Below, piece by piece: positions 1 through 8,000 of a stretch of DNA of 10,174 bases; positions within the stretch are counted from its first letter, which is position 1; each line of letters opens with the position of its first letter. The translations under genes and the position numbers were made by a program. Source of the stretch: Acidobacteriaceae bacterium (lineage in GTDB: Bacteria > Acidobacteriota > Terriglobia > Terriglobales > Acidobacteriaceae); NCBI GenBank assembly GCA_027306745.1, contig DAHUZD010000330.1:1-10174 (forward strand), given 5' to 3'. The notes beneath the pieces were generated by a model, which was not told the DNA's origin, ran no database searches, and was given only the letters and a program-made list of their open reading frames with translations.

Positions 1-941
1 CGCATGCCTTCCACCACGGCGGCGTGCTGCGGGCCAATCTTCATCAACCCAAAATTGGCATGGCTGGGCCATTGTGGAACGTGCAGCGCCTCCAGCGTGG
101 CCACGATGCGCTCGCGCGATAGCCGCACTTGTTCAGCGTACCAAGTGATGTAGGCCTCATCCTCCAACGCAACGGGCAGACACTCCAGCGCACCGCTGTT
201 GACGTTGTAGGGCGAGCTGACCTTGCGCACGAAACGCATCGCATCCAAGTGCCCAGCCAGCAGGCCGATGCGTAAGCCGGCGAGTCCGTAGGCCTTGGAA
301 AATGTGCGTGCGACAAAAAGATTTGGAATGCGCGCGGTGTGGGCCAGCAGCGACTCGCCGTGGAAGTGATAGTAGGCTTCGTCCACCAGCAGGCCGGCGT
401 GCGGCGCACGCTCGGCGATTTTGAGCAGCGTAGCGCGATCAGCGATCGCGCCAGTCGGATTGTTTGGCGAAGCGATCATAATCAGCCGCGTTGCAGGCGT
501 GATCGCATCCAGCACATGCTGCGCTGGAAATTGCAGGTCTGCACCTGCCTGCACAGAGCGCACTGTGGCCCCGGTCATCTCCGCGTAGAGCGCATACATG
601 GAAAAAGTCGGCGTGACGACGATGGCCTCATCCTGCGGCTCCAAATAGGTTTCGCAGACTAGATGCAGCGCTTCATCCACGCCGTTGGTCAACAGCACGG
701 CGCGTGGGTCGAGTCCGAAGTGCGTAGCGGCAATGCGTTCGCAGTGCTCACGTTCAGGATATTTTGTAAGGCCGTCAGCCTGGATGCGCTTGAGCACCTC
801 TGCCACGTGCGGCGAAGGAGCCAGCGTGTTCTCGTTGAAGTCCAGGCGCAAGCCCTCGCGCCCGGCCAGTGGCGGGTGATACTCGCTCATGCGCTCGACG
901 GCAATGCGCGGGCGCAATTTAGTTGTTGTGCCTGTGCTCAT
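1..941 (-). CDS. hisC: Histidinol-phosphate aminotransferase, C-terminus cut off by the window edge
   Basis: PLP-dependent class I/II aminotransferase that converts imidazole-acetol phosphate plus glutamate to histidinol phosphate (cytoplasmic, histidine pathway). The open frame runs from an ATG at 941-939 off the left edge, giving about 313 residues; the family is usually about 350-370, so some 40-50 C-terminal residues are missing. Visible family marks are SPNNPTGA, the cofactor-contacting VDEAYY, and the Schiff-base motif FSKAYGLAGLRIG with the PLP lysine at about residue 216. The start is supported by AAGGAG (958-953) 11 nt upstream. The ATG overlaps the hisD stop (ATGA, 941-938), which suggests translational coupling. 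No internal frameshift is seen. Other class I/II aminotransferases resemble HisC, but the position directly after hisD makes HisC by far the best call. Confidence 0.95.
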   Translation of the reverse strand, partial: MSTGTTTKLRPRIAVERMSEYHPPLAGREGLRLDFNENTLAPSPHVAEVLKRIQADGLTKYPEREHCERIAATHFGLDPRAVLLTNGVDEALHLVCETYLEPQDEAIVVTPTFSMYALYAEMTGATVRSVQAGADLQFPAQHVLDAITPATRLIMIASPNNPTGAIADRATLLKIAERAPHAGLLVDEAYYHFHGESLLAHTARIPNLFVARTFSKAYGLAGLRIGLLAGHLDAMRFVRKVSSPYNVNSGALECLPVALEDEAYITWYAEQVRLSRERIVATLEALHVPQWPSHANFGLMKIGPQHAAVVEGM

Positions 942-2239
942 CGGGCTGCGGACTCCTTATTCGTTTTTACTTCGCGCTTGGTTTGCAAACGCAGTCGTAC
1001 GGAGGCAGCGTGCGCGCGCAGACCTTCCGCATCGGCCAAGCGCGCAGCGTGCGGGCCAAAGACGCTCATCGCCACAGGTGTGTAGCTTTGTGTGGTTACC
1101 AAGCGCCGATAATCGTAGACGCTCAGCCCAGCGCGTACGCGGGCACTACGTCCTGTGGGCAGCACATGGTTGGGTCCGGAGTTGTAATCGCCCATGCTTT
1201 GTGGCGTTGTGTCACCGATAAAGATGGAGCCAGCGTGGCGCACCCAATCCAGATCGCGTTCGGTGTCGATGGTCAAGTGTTCCGGCGCGAGGCGATTGGA
1301 CGTAGCGGCCATGGCCTGCGCAGAGTCGGTAACAAAGACGTAGCCATTTTTCTTGAGCGCCTGTTGCGCGATGGAGTTGTCCTGTGCCTGCGCTTGCACC
1401 TGCCGCGCAACAGACTGTGCCAGCGCTGCGTTGCAGGTGACAAAGATGGCGAGCGCGTTCGGGTCATGCTCGGCCTGCGCCACCAAATCAGAGGCAATGT
1501 ATTGCGCGTCGCCATTGGCGCTGGCGGAAACGATCTCCGTGGGGCCAGCGAGCATGTCGATACCGCAGTCAAATGCGACTAGTTTTTTGGCTGTGGTGAC
1601 ATACAAATTTCCCGGGCCGACGATTTTGTCCACACGCGCGATGCTCTCTGTTCCATAGGCCAGTGCGGCCACGGCCTGCGCTCCGCCGATGCGGTAGAAC
1701 TCCTCAACGCCAGCCAAGTGCGCGGCGGCCAGCGTTTCTGGCGCGGGGCGCGGAGAAACGACGACGATGCGTTTAACTCCGGCCACCTGCGCAGGCAACG
1801 TAGTCATCAACAATGTGGAAGGCAGTGGATAGCGCCCACCGGGAACGTAGCAGCCGACAGAGTCCAACGGCAGCGAGCGTTGGCCGAGTTGCAGGCCATT
1901 GGCGGCGCGGCGCGTCCAGTTTTTGGGCATCTGCCACTGGGCAAAGCGGCGGATATTTTTTGCCGCGACTTGCATGGACTGGCGCAATTCCTTTGGCGTA
2001 GCCTTCCACGCCTCGGCCATCTCTTCGAGGCTGACGCGCAGCGGAGCTTGTGCGCCAAGGCCGTCGAGGTTGTGAGCATACCGCCGCAGCGCGCGGTCGC
2101 CCTCGCGCCGGATGGAGGAAAGGATACGCCGCACGGCAGGCTCCAGTTGCGCCGTGGCCACGGAAGAGCGCTGCTCCAGTTGCCGCAGCAACTCTTCCGT
2201 GCGCCGTGCATTGCGTCCAAAGGTCAGGTGCGTTTGCAT
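938..2239 (-). CDS. hisD: Histidinol dehydrogenase
   Basis: Zn- and NAD-dependent enzyme that oxidises L-histidinol to L-histidine in two steps, the end of the pathway; cytoplasmic. At 433 residues it is the normal family length. Motifs seen in order: SVGCYVPGGRYPLPST (about 127-142), VDKIVGPGNLYVT (203-215), DMLAGPTEI (228-236), AEHDPNA, LAPEHLTI (317-324) and GDYNSGPNHVLPT (350-362). By homology to E. coli HisD the Zn ligands are Q255, H258, D351 and H410, and the catalytic pair is E320/H321; all are present. The ATG at 2239-2237 has a good GAGGAAG ribosome site about 9-11 nt upstream, inside the 21-bp gap after hisG. It overlaps hisC by 4 bp. Nothing looks broken. Confidence 0.98.
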   Translation of the reverse strand: MQTHLTFGRNARRTEELLRQLEQRSSVATAQLEPAVRRILSSIRREGDRALRRYAHNLDGLGAQAPLRVSLEEMAEAWKATPKELRQSMQVAAKNIRRFAQWQMPKNWTRRAANGLQLGQRSLPLDSVGCYVPGGRYPLPSTLLMTTLPAQVAGVKRIVVVSPRPAPETLAAAHLAGVEEFYRIGGAQAVAALAYGTESIARVDKIVGPGNLYVTTAKKLVAFDCGIDMLAGPTEIVSASANGDAQYIASDLVAQAEHDPNALAIFVTCNAALAQSVARQVQAQAQDNSIAQQALKKNGYVFVTDSAQAMAATSNRLAPEHLTIDTERDLDWVRHAGSIFIGDTTPQSMGDYNSGPNHVLPTGRSARVRAGLSVYDYRRLVTTQSYTPVAMSVFGPHAARLADAEGLRAHAASVRLRLQTKREVKTNKESAAR

Positions 2240-2260
2240 GGACGTTCTTGCTTCCTCGCG

Positions 2261-3142
2261 TTAGAGAACGATCTTGCTGAGCGGATATTCGACAATGCCG
2301 GTTGCACCCGCGGCCTTCAGCTTTGGGATCACGTCGCGCACGGTGCGCTCGTCGAGGATTGTGTTCAGCGCCACCCACTCCGGGTCACTCAGCGTGGAGA
2401 CGGTGGGAGCGTTGAGCGCGGGCAGCACGGCAAGAATCGTTTGCAGGCTGGCTTTGCGCGCGTTCAGCATCAAGCCCACCTGGCCTTGAGCGTCAATCGC
2501 ACCGCGCAGCATCAGCGCAATGTTCTCGATCTTCTGCTTCTTCCATGGATCGGCGTAAGCGTCGCGGTTGGCGATCAACTGTGTCTCGCTTTCCATCAGT
2601 GTGTCGATAATGCGCAGGCGGTTGGCGCGCAGGCTGCTGCCGGTTTCGGTCACTTCCACGATGGCGTCGGCCAGCATGGGCGGCTTCACTTCCGTTGCGC
2701 CCCAGCTAAACTCCACCTTCACGGGGACATTTTTGCCGGCGAAATACTTTTTGGTCGCCTCCACCAATTCGGTGGCGATGGTCTTGCCTGCCAGGTCTTC
2801 AGCGCGCTGGTAAGGAGAATCCTCGGGCACGGCCAGCACCCACTTCACCTTCTGGCGGCTCTGCTTGGAGTAGGTCAGGCTGGTGACCGTGGCCACGTCG
2901 AGTCCATTTTCAACGACCCAGTCGTTGCCGGTCAGGCCGGCATCCAACGCGCCGTGGGCCACGTAGCGAGACATCTCTTGCGCGCGGATCAACATGCACT
3001 CGATTTCAGTGTCGTCGATACCGGGGAAGTAGGAGCGGCTGCTGACATAAATGCGCCAGCCTGCGCGTTCAAACAGCGCAATGGTGGCGTCTTGCAAGCT
3101 GCCTTTGGGAATGCCCAGGCGGAGTTTGTTTTGTGTGCTCAT
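2261..3142 (-). CDS. hisG: ATP phosphoribosyltransferase, long (HisG-L) form
   Basis: Catalyses the first committed step of histidine synthesis, joining ATP and PRPP to N1-(5-phosphoribosyl)-ATP. At 293 residues this is the long, self-sufficient form; short forms of about 210 residues need HisZ. The N-terminal periplasmic-binding-protein-like catalytic part shows [11 protein letters not shown] (7-17) and [13 protein letters not shown] (64-76). The PRPP-binding loop is near residues 157-175 ([20 protein letters not shown]). From about residue 215 to the end lies the HisG_C ferredoxin/ACT-like domain ([27 protein letters not shown]). In the family this domain binds histidine for feedback inhibition. 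The ATG at 3142-3140 overlaps the hisI stop (ATGA), with GAGG about 7 nt upstream. With the leader upstream, the enzyme is probably controlled both by expression and by allostery (inference). Confidence 0.97.
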   Translation of the reverse strand: MSTQNKLRLGIPKGSLQDATIALFERAGWRIYVSSRSYFPGIDDTEIECMLIRAQEMSRYVAHGALDAGLTGNDWVVENGLDVATVTSLTYSKQSRQKVKWVLAVPEDSPYQRAEDLAGKTIATELVEATKKYFAGKNVPVKVEFSWGATEVKPPMLADAIVEVTETGSSLRANRLRIIDTLMESETQLIANRDAYADPWKKQKIENIALMLRGAIDAQGQVGLMLNARKASLQTILAVLPALNAPTVSTLSDPEWVALNTILDERTVRDVIPKLKAAGATGIVEYPLSKIVL

Positions 3143-3507
3143 CGCGCAGCCTCGTTCTTGGTTTGCAGTGCAATGGGTTTGGTAAAGCAGCTCACGGTGC
3201 CTTCGTGGCAGACCAGGCCGTCGCCTTCAACAACAACGCGGAAGAGCAGCGTGTCGGTGTCGCAGTCAGTGAGCGCTTCAACAATGCGCAGGCGGTTGCC
3301 GCTGGTTTCACCCTTCATCCAAAGCTTTTTGCGGGTGCGGCTCCAGAAGGTGACGAAGCCGGAGTTCAGGCTCATTTGGTAGCTTTCCTCATTCAGAAAG
3401 CCGGTCATCAGCACGGCTCCGGTGGCGGCGTCCTGGACGATGCCGGGGACGAGTCCGTCGAGCTTGCTGAAGTCAAGTTGCGGTTGCGTGGATGCTGCCG
3501 TGGTCAT
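3139..3507 (-). CDS. hisI: Phosphoribosyl-AMP cyclohydrolase, stand-alone
   Basis: Zn-dependent hydrolase that opens the adenine ring of phosphoribosyl-AMP (third step of histidine synthesis). I choose the ATG at 3507-3505, giving 122 residues. It has GGAG (3521-3518) 10 nt upstream, and the protein then begins just before the conserved core. A longer in-frame ATG at 3564 lies inside the attenuator hairpin and would add an unconserved basic tail. Motifs: GFLNEESY (36-43), [18 protein letters not shown] (54-71), the metal motif DCDTD (81-85), and C100 and C107 in [10 protein letters not shown]. These match the three Zn cysteines and the Mg-binding aspartates of the PRA-CH family. There is no fused HisE domain, so phosphoribosyl-ATP pyrophosphohydrolase must be encoded elsewhere. 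It is the first structural gene of the operon, directly behind the attenuator. Confidence 0.95.
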   Translation of the reverse strand: MTTAASTQPQLDFSKLDGLVPGIVQDAATGAVLMTGFLNEESYQMSLNSGFVTFWSRTRKKLWMKGETSGNRLRIVEALTDCDTDTLLFRVVVEGDGLVCHEGTVSCFTKPIALQTKNEAAR

Positions 3508-3539
3508 TTTCTCTTTTCTCCGTTTGGGAACGCGCATGG

Positions 3540-3572
3540 AAAAGCCCGCCGATGCTGAGCGCATCTGCGGGC
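3540..3572 (-). terminator. Intrinsic terminator of the his attenuator
   Basis: On the minus strand GCCCGC (3572-3567) pairs with GCGGGC (3549-3544). Inside, after one A/G mismatch, GATGC (3565-3561) pairs with GCATC (3555-3551), leaving a 5-nt loop. TTTT (3543-3540) follows directly. It lies 27 nt after the hisL stop and 32 nt before the hisI start, in the direction of the his operon, which is where an attenuator terminator belongs. Read from the plus strand the hairpin has no T-run, so it is directional. Confidence 0.85.
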
Positions 3573-3616
3573 CATCTGAATCTTGAATTCTGGTACTGCT
3601 TAGAAATTCCGCTCAG
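3555..3616 (-). promoter_or_regulatory. Predicted antiterminator pairing of the his leader
   Basis: CTGAGCG (3616-3610), in hisL codons 24-26, is an exact 7-nt complement of CGCTCAG (3561-3555), the loop and inner stem of the terminator hairpin. Pairing would break the inner terminator stem. Between the two arms, GAATTTCT (3609-3602) can pair with AGAATTC (3591-3585) with one bulge and would bring the arms together. A ribosome resting on the hisL stop codon (3602-3600) would cover CTGAGCG, while one stalled at the His codons (last at 3647-3645) would leave it free. The complementarity is seen in the sequence; the switch is inferred from known amino-acid attenuators. Confidence 0.7.
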
Positions 3617-3686
3617 AGGACTTCGCCGACACGCCCGTCGAGGCATGGTGATGGTGAGGATGACGGTGCTGTCTGTGAAGCCGCAT
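3600..3686 (-). CDS. hisL: Histidine operon leader peptide, His-rich
   Basis: A 28-residue frame from an ATG at 3686-3684 to a TAA at 3602-3600. The N-terminal half reads MRLHRQHRHPHHHH: seven His in codons 4-14, four of them consecutive (codons 11-14). The rest (residues 15-28, ending SERNF) is ordinary. The function is not in the peptide: its translation senses charged tRNA-His, and stalling chooses between antiterminator and terminator. Support: His codons far above chance, position between a promoter and an intrinsic terminator, first structural gene hisI, and a complementary antiterminator segment in codons 24-26. No Shine-Dalgarno is visible; an in-frame TGA lies five codons upstream, and no other start codon falls between. 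The predicted transcript may begin at or next to the ATG. An overlapping 74-codon frame on the same strand is poor competition because it runs through the terminator and into hisI. Confidence 0.85.
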   Translation of the reverse strand: MRLHRQHRHPHHHHASTGVSAKSSERNF

Positions 3687-3692
3687 GACATA

Positions 3693-3720
3693 ACCATATC
3701 AGATGGGCAAAAAAAGTCAA
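3693..3720 (-). promoter_or_regulatory. Predicted sigma70-type promoter of the his operon
   Basis: On the minus strand TTGACT (3720-3715, five of six matches to the -35 consensus) is followed by a 16-nt spacer and TATGGT (3698-3693), preceded by TG one base away (extended -10, TGATATGGT). The expected start site, about 7 nt downstream, falls at about 3686, on the A of the hisL ATG. This is a pattern call only. Confidence 0.55.
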
Positions 3721-3866
3721 AATACGCTGCTCCCGGTACAATTCCACTACCCCCAAGAAAAACTTTGCGTCCCAGAAACCGCGGCAGGCATCTGATCGTA
3801 TAGAACTACAAGAAGCCCTGCGCAGTCTTCCGGTAGAACATAGAGTTGCGGGGCAGGAGTGGAACG

Positions 3867-4961
3867 TTGCGATCGAGATTTTTGCGGAGTGCGAGCGCAC
3901 TGGCGCTGGCCGGTATTTGTATCTGGATGACGGCCTGTTCGAAGGCTCCGGCGGCGCCACAGGCGCGCGCCATGGCTGCCATGCCGGTCAAGGTGGAAGT
4001 GGTTGCTCTGCAACCGGTGCCAGAGGCGGACACATATGTGGCGACGATCAAGTCGCGCCGCTCGGCGACGATTCAGCCACAGGTGAGCGGCAATTTAACG
4101 CAGATATACGTTCACTCTGGCGACCAGGTGCAGGCCGGGCAGAAGCTGATGGAGATCGATCCGCGCCAGCAGCAGGCGATTGTGGATCAGCAGGCATCGA
4201 CAGAACAGCAGAAGCTGGCCGTCTATCAGTACAACCAGAGCAATGTGGAGCGCCAGCGCAAGCTGTTTGCCGCGGGCATCATTAGCCAGGATGCGATGCA
4301 GCAGGCCGATCAGGCCTACCACAACTCCAAGGCCGATTATGACGCAGCCGTGGCTGCGCGTAAATCTGCGCAGCAGCAACTGGCCTACTACCACATCACC
4401 GCTCCGTTTGCGGGCGTGGTGGGAGACATTCCGGTGCATGTGGGGGACTATGTGAGTTCCAGCACCATGCTGACCACGGTGGATGAGAACCAGCAGCTCG
4501 AAGCCTACATCTATATTCCTGCGGAGCGGGCCGGGCGCATTCGTCTGGGCCTGCCGGTGGAGTTGACCGATGAGCAGGGTAACGTGCTCGATCGCTCCAC
4601 GGTCAGCTTTGTTTCTCCGCAAGTGGACAACCAACTGCAAGGCATTCTGGCCAAGGCAGAGGTACATGTATCCCGCGACGTGTTGCGGAATGCGCAGATG
4701 GTGCGCGCGCGCGTGGTCTGGGCCACGGCGAGTGCGCCGACTGTACCGGTGCTCGCAGTGATTCGTGTTGGCGGGCAGCCATTTGTGTACGTGGCCGAGC
4801 CAGCCAATGGCGGATTTTTCGCCCGGCAACGCGCACTGGTTTTGGGCGACGCCACCAACAATGCTTACGAAGTGAAGGGCGGCTTGCGTCCGGGCGACCG
4901 CGTGATCCTTTCGGGCACGCAGTTTTTGGCCGATGGCATGCCCGTGCAGCCGCTACCGTAA
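3867..4961 (+). CDS. RND efflux periplasmic adaptor (membrane fusion) lipoprotein, AcrA/MexA type
   Basis: Periplasmic adaptor that links an inner-membrane RND pump to an outer-membrane channel. I choose the TTG at 3867 (364 residues) because AGGAG at 3855-3859 sits 7 nt upstream; an in-frame TTG at 3846 has no comparable site. Residues 1-24 form a lipoprotein signal: basic MRSRFLR, hydrophobic core LALAGICIW, then MTAC with the lipidated Cys at 24. The biotinyl-lipoyl half near 65-98 (QPQVSGNLTQIYVHSGDQV) is followed by a Gln/Ala-rich helical hairpin (about 99-165) and the second lipoyl half (ITAPFAGVVGDIPVHVGDYV). Beta-barrel and membrane-proximal parts (LRPGDRVILSGTQFLADGMP) complete the usual HlyD/AcrA order. 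It is full length and co-directional with the RND gene 111 bp downstream. The substrate cannot be told from sequence. It is transcribed divergently from the his operon. Confidence 0.93.
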   Translation: MRSRFLRSASALALAGICIWMTACSKAPAAPQARAMAAMPVKVEVVALQPVPEADTYVATIKSRRSATIQPQVSGNLTQIYVHSGDQVQAGQKLMEIDPRQQQAIVDQQASTEQQKLAVYQYNQSNVERQRKLFAAGIISQDAMQQADQAYHNSKADYDAAVAARKSAQQQLAYYHITAPFAGVVGDIPVHVGDYVSSSTMLTTVDENQQLEAYIYIPAERAGRIRLGLPVELTDEQGNVLDRSTVSFVSPQVDNQLQGILAKAEVHVSRDVLRNAQMVRARVVWATASAPTVPVLAVIRVGGQPFVYVAEPANGGFFARQRALVLGDATNNAYEVKGGLRPGDRVILSGTQFLADGMPVQPLP

Positions 4962-5030
4962 CCGCTGCACTTGTGCGGAAATCTGTGTTGGGCGGATGAC
5001 GCCACGCTTGGCGAATTTCCACGAGCGAAT

Positions 5031-5057
5031 CGCTAACAGCCAATAGCGGCTTTTTTT
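5031..5057 (+). terminator. Weak hairpin plus T-run between adaptor and pump genes
   Basis: CGCTA (5031-5035) pairs with TAGCG (5044-5048) across an 8-nt loop, followed by GC and seven T (5051-5057). A second small stem, CGCCA/TGGCG (5000-5004 and 5009-5013), lies just upstream. The five-pair stem is weak for an intrinsic terminator; it could cause partial termination or pausing and so lower pump relative to adaptor, or mean nothing. The T-run abuts the ribosome site of the next gene. Confidence 0.3.
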
Positions 5058-5072
5058 GAAAGGATCCACGCA

Positions 5073-8000
5073 GTGTTCGTTGACTTTTTTATTCGCAGGC
5101 CGGTGTTTGCTACAGTCTGTGCGCTGCTGATCGTACTGGCGGGTGCGGTGGTCATTCCGAGCCTGCCCATCTCTTTGTATCCGCAACTGGCTCCTCCGCA
5201 GGTTGTAGTTTCGGCCAACTATGTGGGTGCCAACGCGCAGGTGGTGGAGTCGGCGGTAACGATTCCGTTGGAAGAGCAGATCAACGGCGTCGAGGGCATG
5301 CGCTACATGACCTCCACCAGCGGCAACGACGGTACCAGCCAGATCACGATCACTTTTAAAACCGGCTATGACCTGAATATCGCGGCGGTGGATGTGCAGA
5401 ACCGCGTGGCCAGCGCGCAGGGACGCCTGCCGCAGGAGGTGATCAACACAGGCATCAGCATCACCAAGGCCAACAGTAACTTTGTTTTCGCCGCCGGTTT
5501 TTACGCGGACCACGGCCAGTACAGCAATCAATTCATCAGCAATTACGTGGATCTCTACGTAAAGGACGCGCTGAAGCGCGTGGATGGCGTGGGCGACGTA
5601 ATTGTCTTTGGCGAGCGCAAATACGCCATGCGCATCTGGTTGGACCCAGTGCGGCTGGCGGCGCGCAACCTGACAGCCACTGATGTGGTGAGTGCATTGC
5701 AGGAGCAGAATGTACAGGTGGCCGCCGGGCAACTGGGCGCTCCACCGGCAGACCCCAAACAGAGCTACGAAATCTCCGTCGATGTGGCAGGGCGTCTGAG
5801 TGATCCGCAGCAGTTTGACAATATCGTTGTGAAAAACACACCCAATGGCATTGTGCTGTTGAAAGACGTAGGCCGCGCCGAGCTGGGCGCTGAGACGTAT
5901 GCCACGGATCTGAAATATAACGGCCAGTATGCCATCGGTGTCGGCATTCAACAGTTGAGCAACGCCAATGCCCTGGATGTGGACCGGAATGCAAAGGCCG
6001 CGCTGGCGGAACTGTCCAAGCAGTTTCCGCCAGGGCTGAAGTATGCTGTTGCCTTTGACACCACAACGGTTGTCGGCGCATCCATCCGAGAGGTGTTGCA
6101 GACTCTGGCCGAGGCGATCGGCATCGTGATCATCGTCATCTTTTTCTTTCTGCAGGATTGGCGATCGACCCTTATCCCCGCGATTACGATTCCGGTTTCG
6201 CTGGTGGGTACATTTGCGTTCATCAAGATTTTTGATTTTTCCATCAACTCACTGACGTTGTTTGGCATCACGCTGGCCACGGGGCTTGTGGTGGACGACG
6301 CCATCGTGGTGATTGAGAATGTGCAGCGGCATTTGGCTGAGGGCATCACGGATGCGGCGAAGGCGACTTCAATTGCCATGCGCGAAGTGACCGGTGCCGT
6401 GATCGCAACGTCATTGGTGTTGATCGCTGTTTTTGTTCCGGTCTCATTTTTCCCGGGGACCACGGGCATTCTCTACAAGCAGTTTTCGTTGACGATCGCG
6501 TTTTCCATTGCGATTTCAACCTTTAATGCGTTGACGCTGTCACCAGCGCTGTCAGCCCTGTTTCTGCACCGTGAAGAGGTGCACCATGGCCTGCTGGCCG
6601 CAGTGGATCGCAGCATCAAGGGCCTGGCCAGCGCCTATGCCAGCACAATTCATGTGGTCTTGCGCTGGCGTTATGTGATGCTGGCGCTGTTCTTCGGCGG
6701 ATTGGCTGCCACGGTCTACATGTACCAGCATGTGCCCACGGCCTTTGTCCCGCAAGAGGATCAGGGCTACATTATTTTGCAGGTGCAAGCGCCGCAGGGA
6801 GCTTCGCTGGCCTACACCGCGAATTTGGCCGATGAGGCGGTGAAGGTGCTTGGCTCGGTGCCAGAGGTGGAGGGAGCTTTTGCCATTTCCGGGTTCAGCT
6901 TTTCTGGCAATGCGCCGAATTATGGATTGATCTTTGCAGCGTTGAAGCCGTTTGAGGAGCGGAGGGGTGCGCAGCAGTCCGCCGCCGCCATTGTTCCCCG
7001 GTTGCAGCAACGGCTCTTCATGGTTCCCGGCGGGTTGATTGTGGCCTTTGAGCCGCCTGCGATTCAGGGCATCGGCAGCTTTGGCGGCTTCCAGTTCGAG
7101 TTGCAGGATACGGGCCGCAACACGCTGGCCGACCTGGACCGCGTGGCACACCAGATCGTGGCCAGCAGCCAGCAGGGCCAGGATTTGCGCGGACTCTTCA
7201 CCAGCTTTACGGCGAATGATCCTCTGGTGGAGGTGGAGATTGACCGCGAAAAGGCCAAGGCTCTGGATGTTCCGCTGAACCAGATTACGGACACGTTGCA
7301 GGTCTATATGGGGTCGGAGTACGTCAACGACTTCAACTTCAACAACCGCTCGTATCGCGTGTACGTTCAGGCCGACCGCGATTATCGCCGCACGCAGCAG
7401 GATATTCGCCAGTTCTATGTCCGCTCTGGCAACAACCAGATGATTCCGCTGGAAAATCTGGTGACGATGCACCCGGCGGCAGCCCCGCAGGTGATTAGCC
7501 ACTACAATTTGTTCCGCTCGGCGGAGATTGTTGGCTCTGCCGCGCCGGGCGTCAGCTCCAGCCAGGGACTGCGCGCCATGGCAGACTTGGCGCACAAGTC
7601 CATGATGCAGGGCATGACGTTCTCATGGTCGGGCCTGGCGCTGGAAGAAATCGAGTCCAGCGGCAAGGCTACGATCATTTTCGGGCTGGGCGTTCTGGTG
7701 GTCTATCTGACGCTGGCCGCGCTCTACGAGAGTTTCGTACTGCCGTTCATCAGTCTGCTTTCGGTGCCGATGGCCGTGCTGGGCGCGCTTTCGGCGCAGT
7801 CGCTGCGCGGATTGCCGGATGACGTATATTGCCAGATCGGTTTGGTCATGCTGATTGGTCTGGCGGCGAAGAATGCGATTCTGATCGTCGAGTTTGCCGA
7901 GCAGTTGCGGAAGCAGGGCCGCTCCATCGCCGACGCGGCCATGGAGGCGGCGGAGTTGCGGTTGCGTCCAATTCTGATGACATCCTTTGCGTTCATTCTC

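Noticed and set aside
1718..3382. A 554-codon plus-strand open frame across hisD, hisG and hisI
   Set aside because: It lies antisense to three well-recognised his genes and its His/Gln/Arg-rich translation matches no family I know. It arises from GC-rich codon bias on the opposite strand.
3508..3564. A 19-residue N-terminal extension of HisI from the ATG at 3564
   Set aside because: That ATG is inside the terminator hairpin and lacks a ribosome site, while the ATG at 3507 has GGAG at proper spacing and gives the usual protein length.
3473..3697. A 74-codon minus-strand frame overlapping hisL
   Set aside because: It reads through the attenuator hairpin into hisI out of frame, and has no ribosome site or family features. 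The His-rich frame beside it explains the region far better.
3735..3751. A GGTA...TACC inverted repeat as a possible operator between the divergent operons
   Set aside because: Only the outer four bases on each side are symmetric; the centre is not. This is too weak to call a regulator site.
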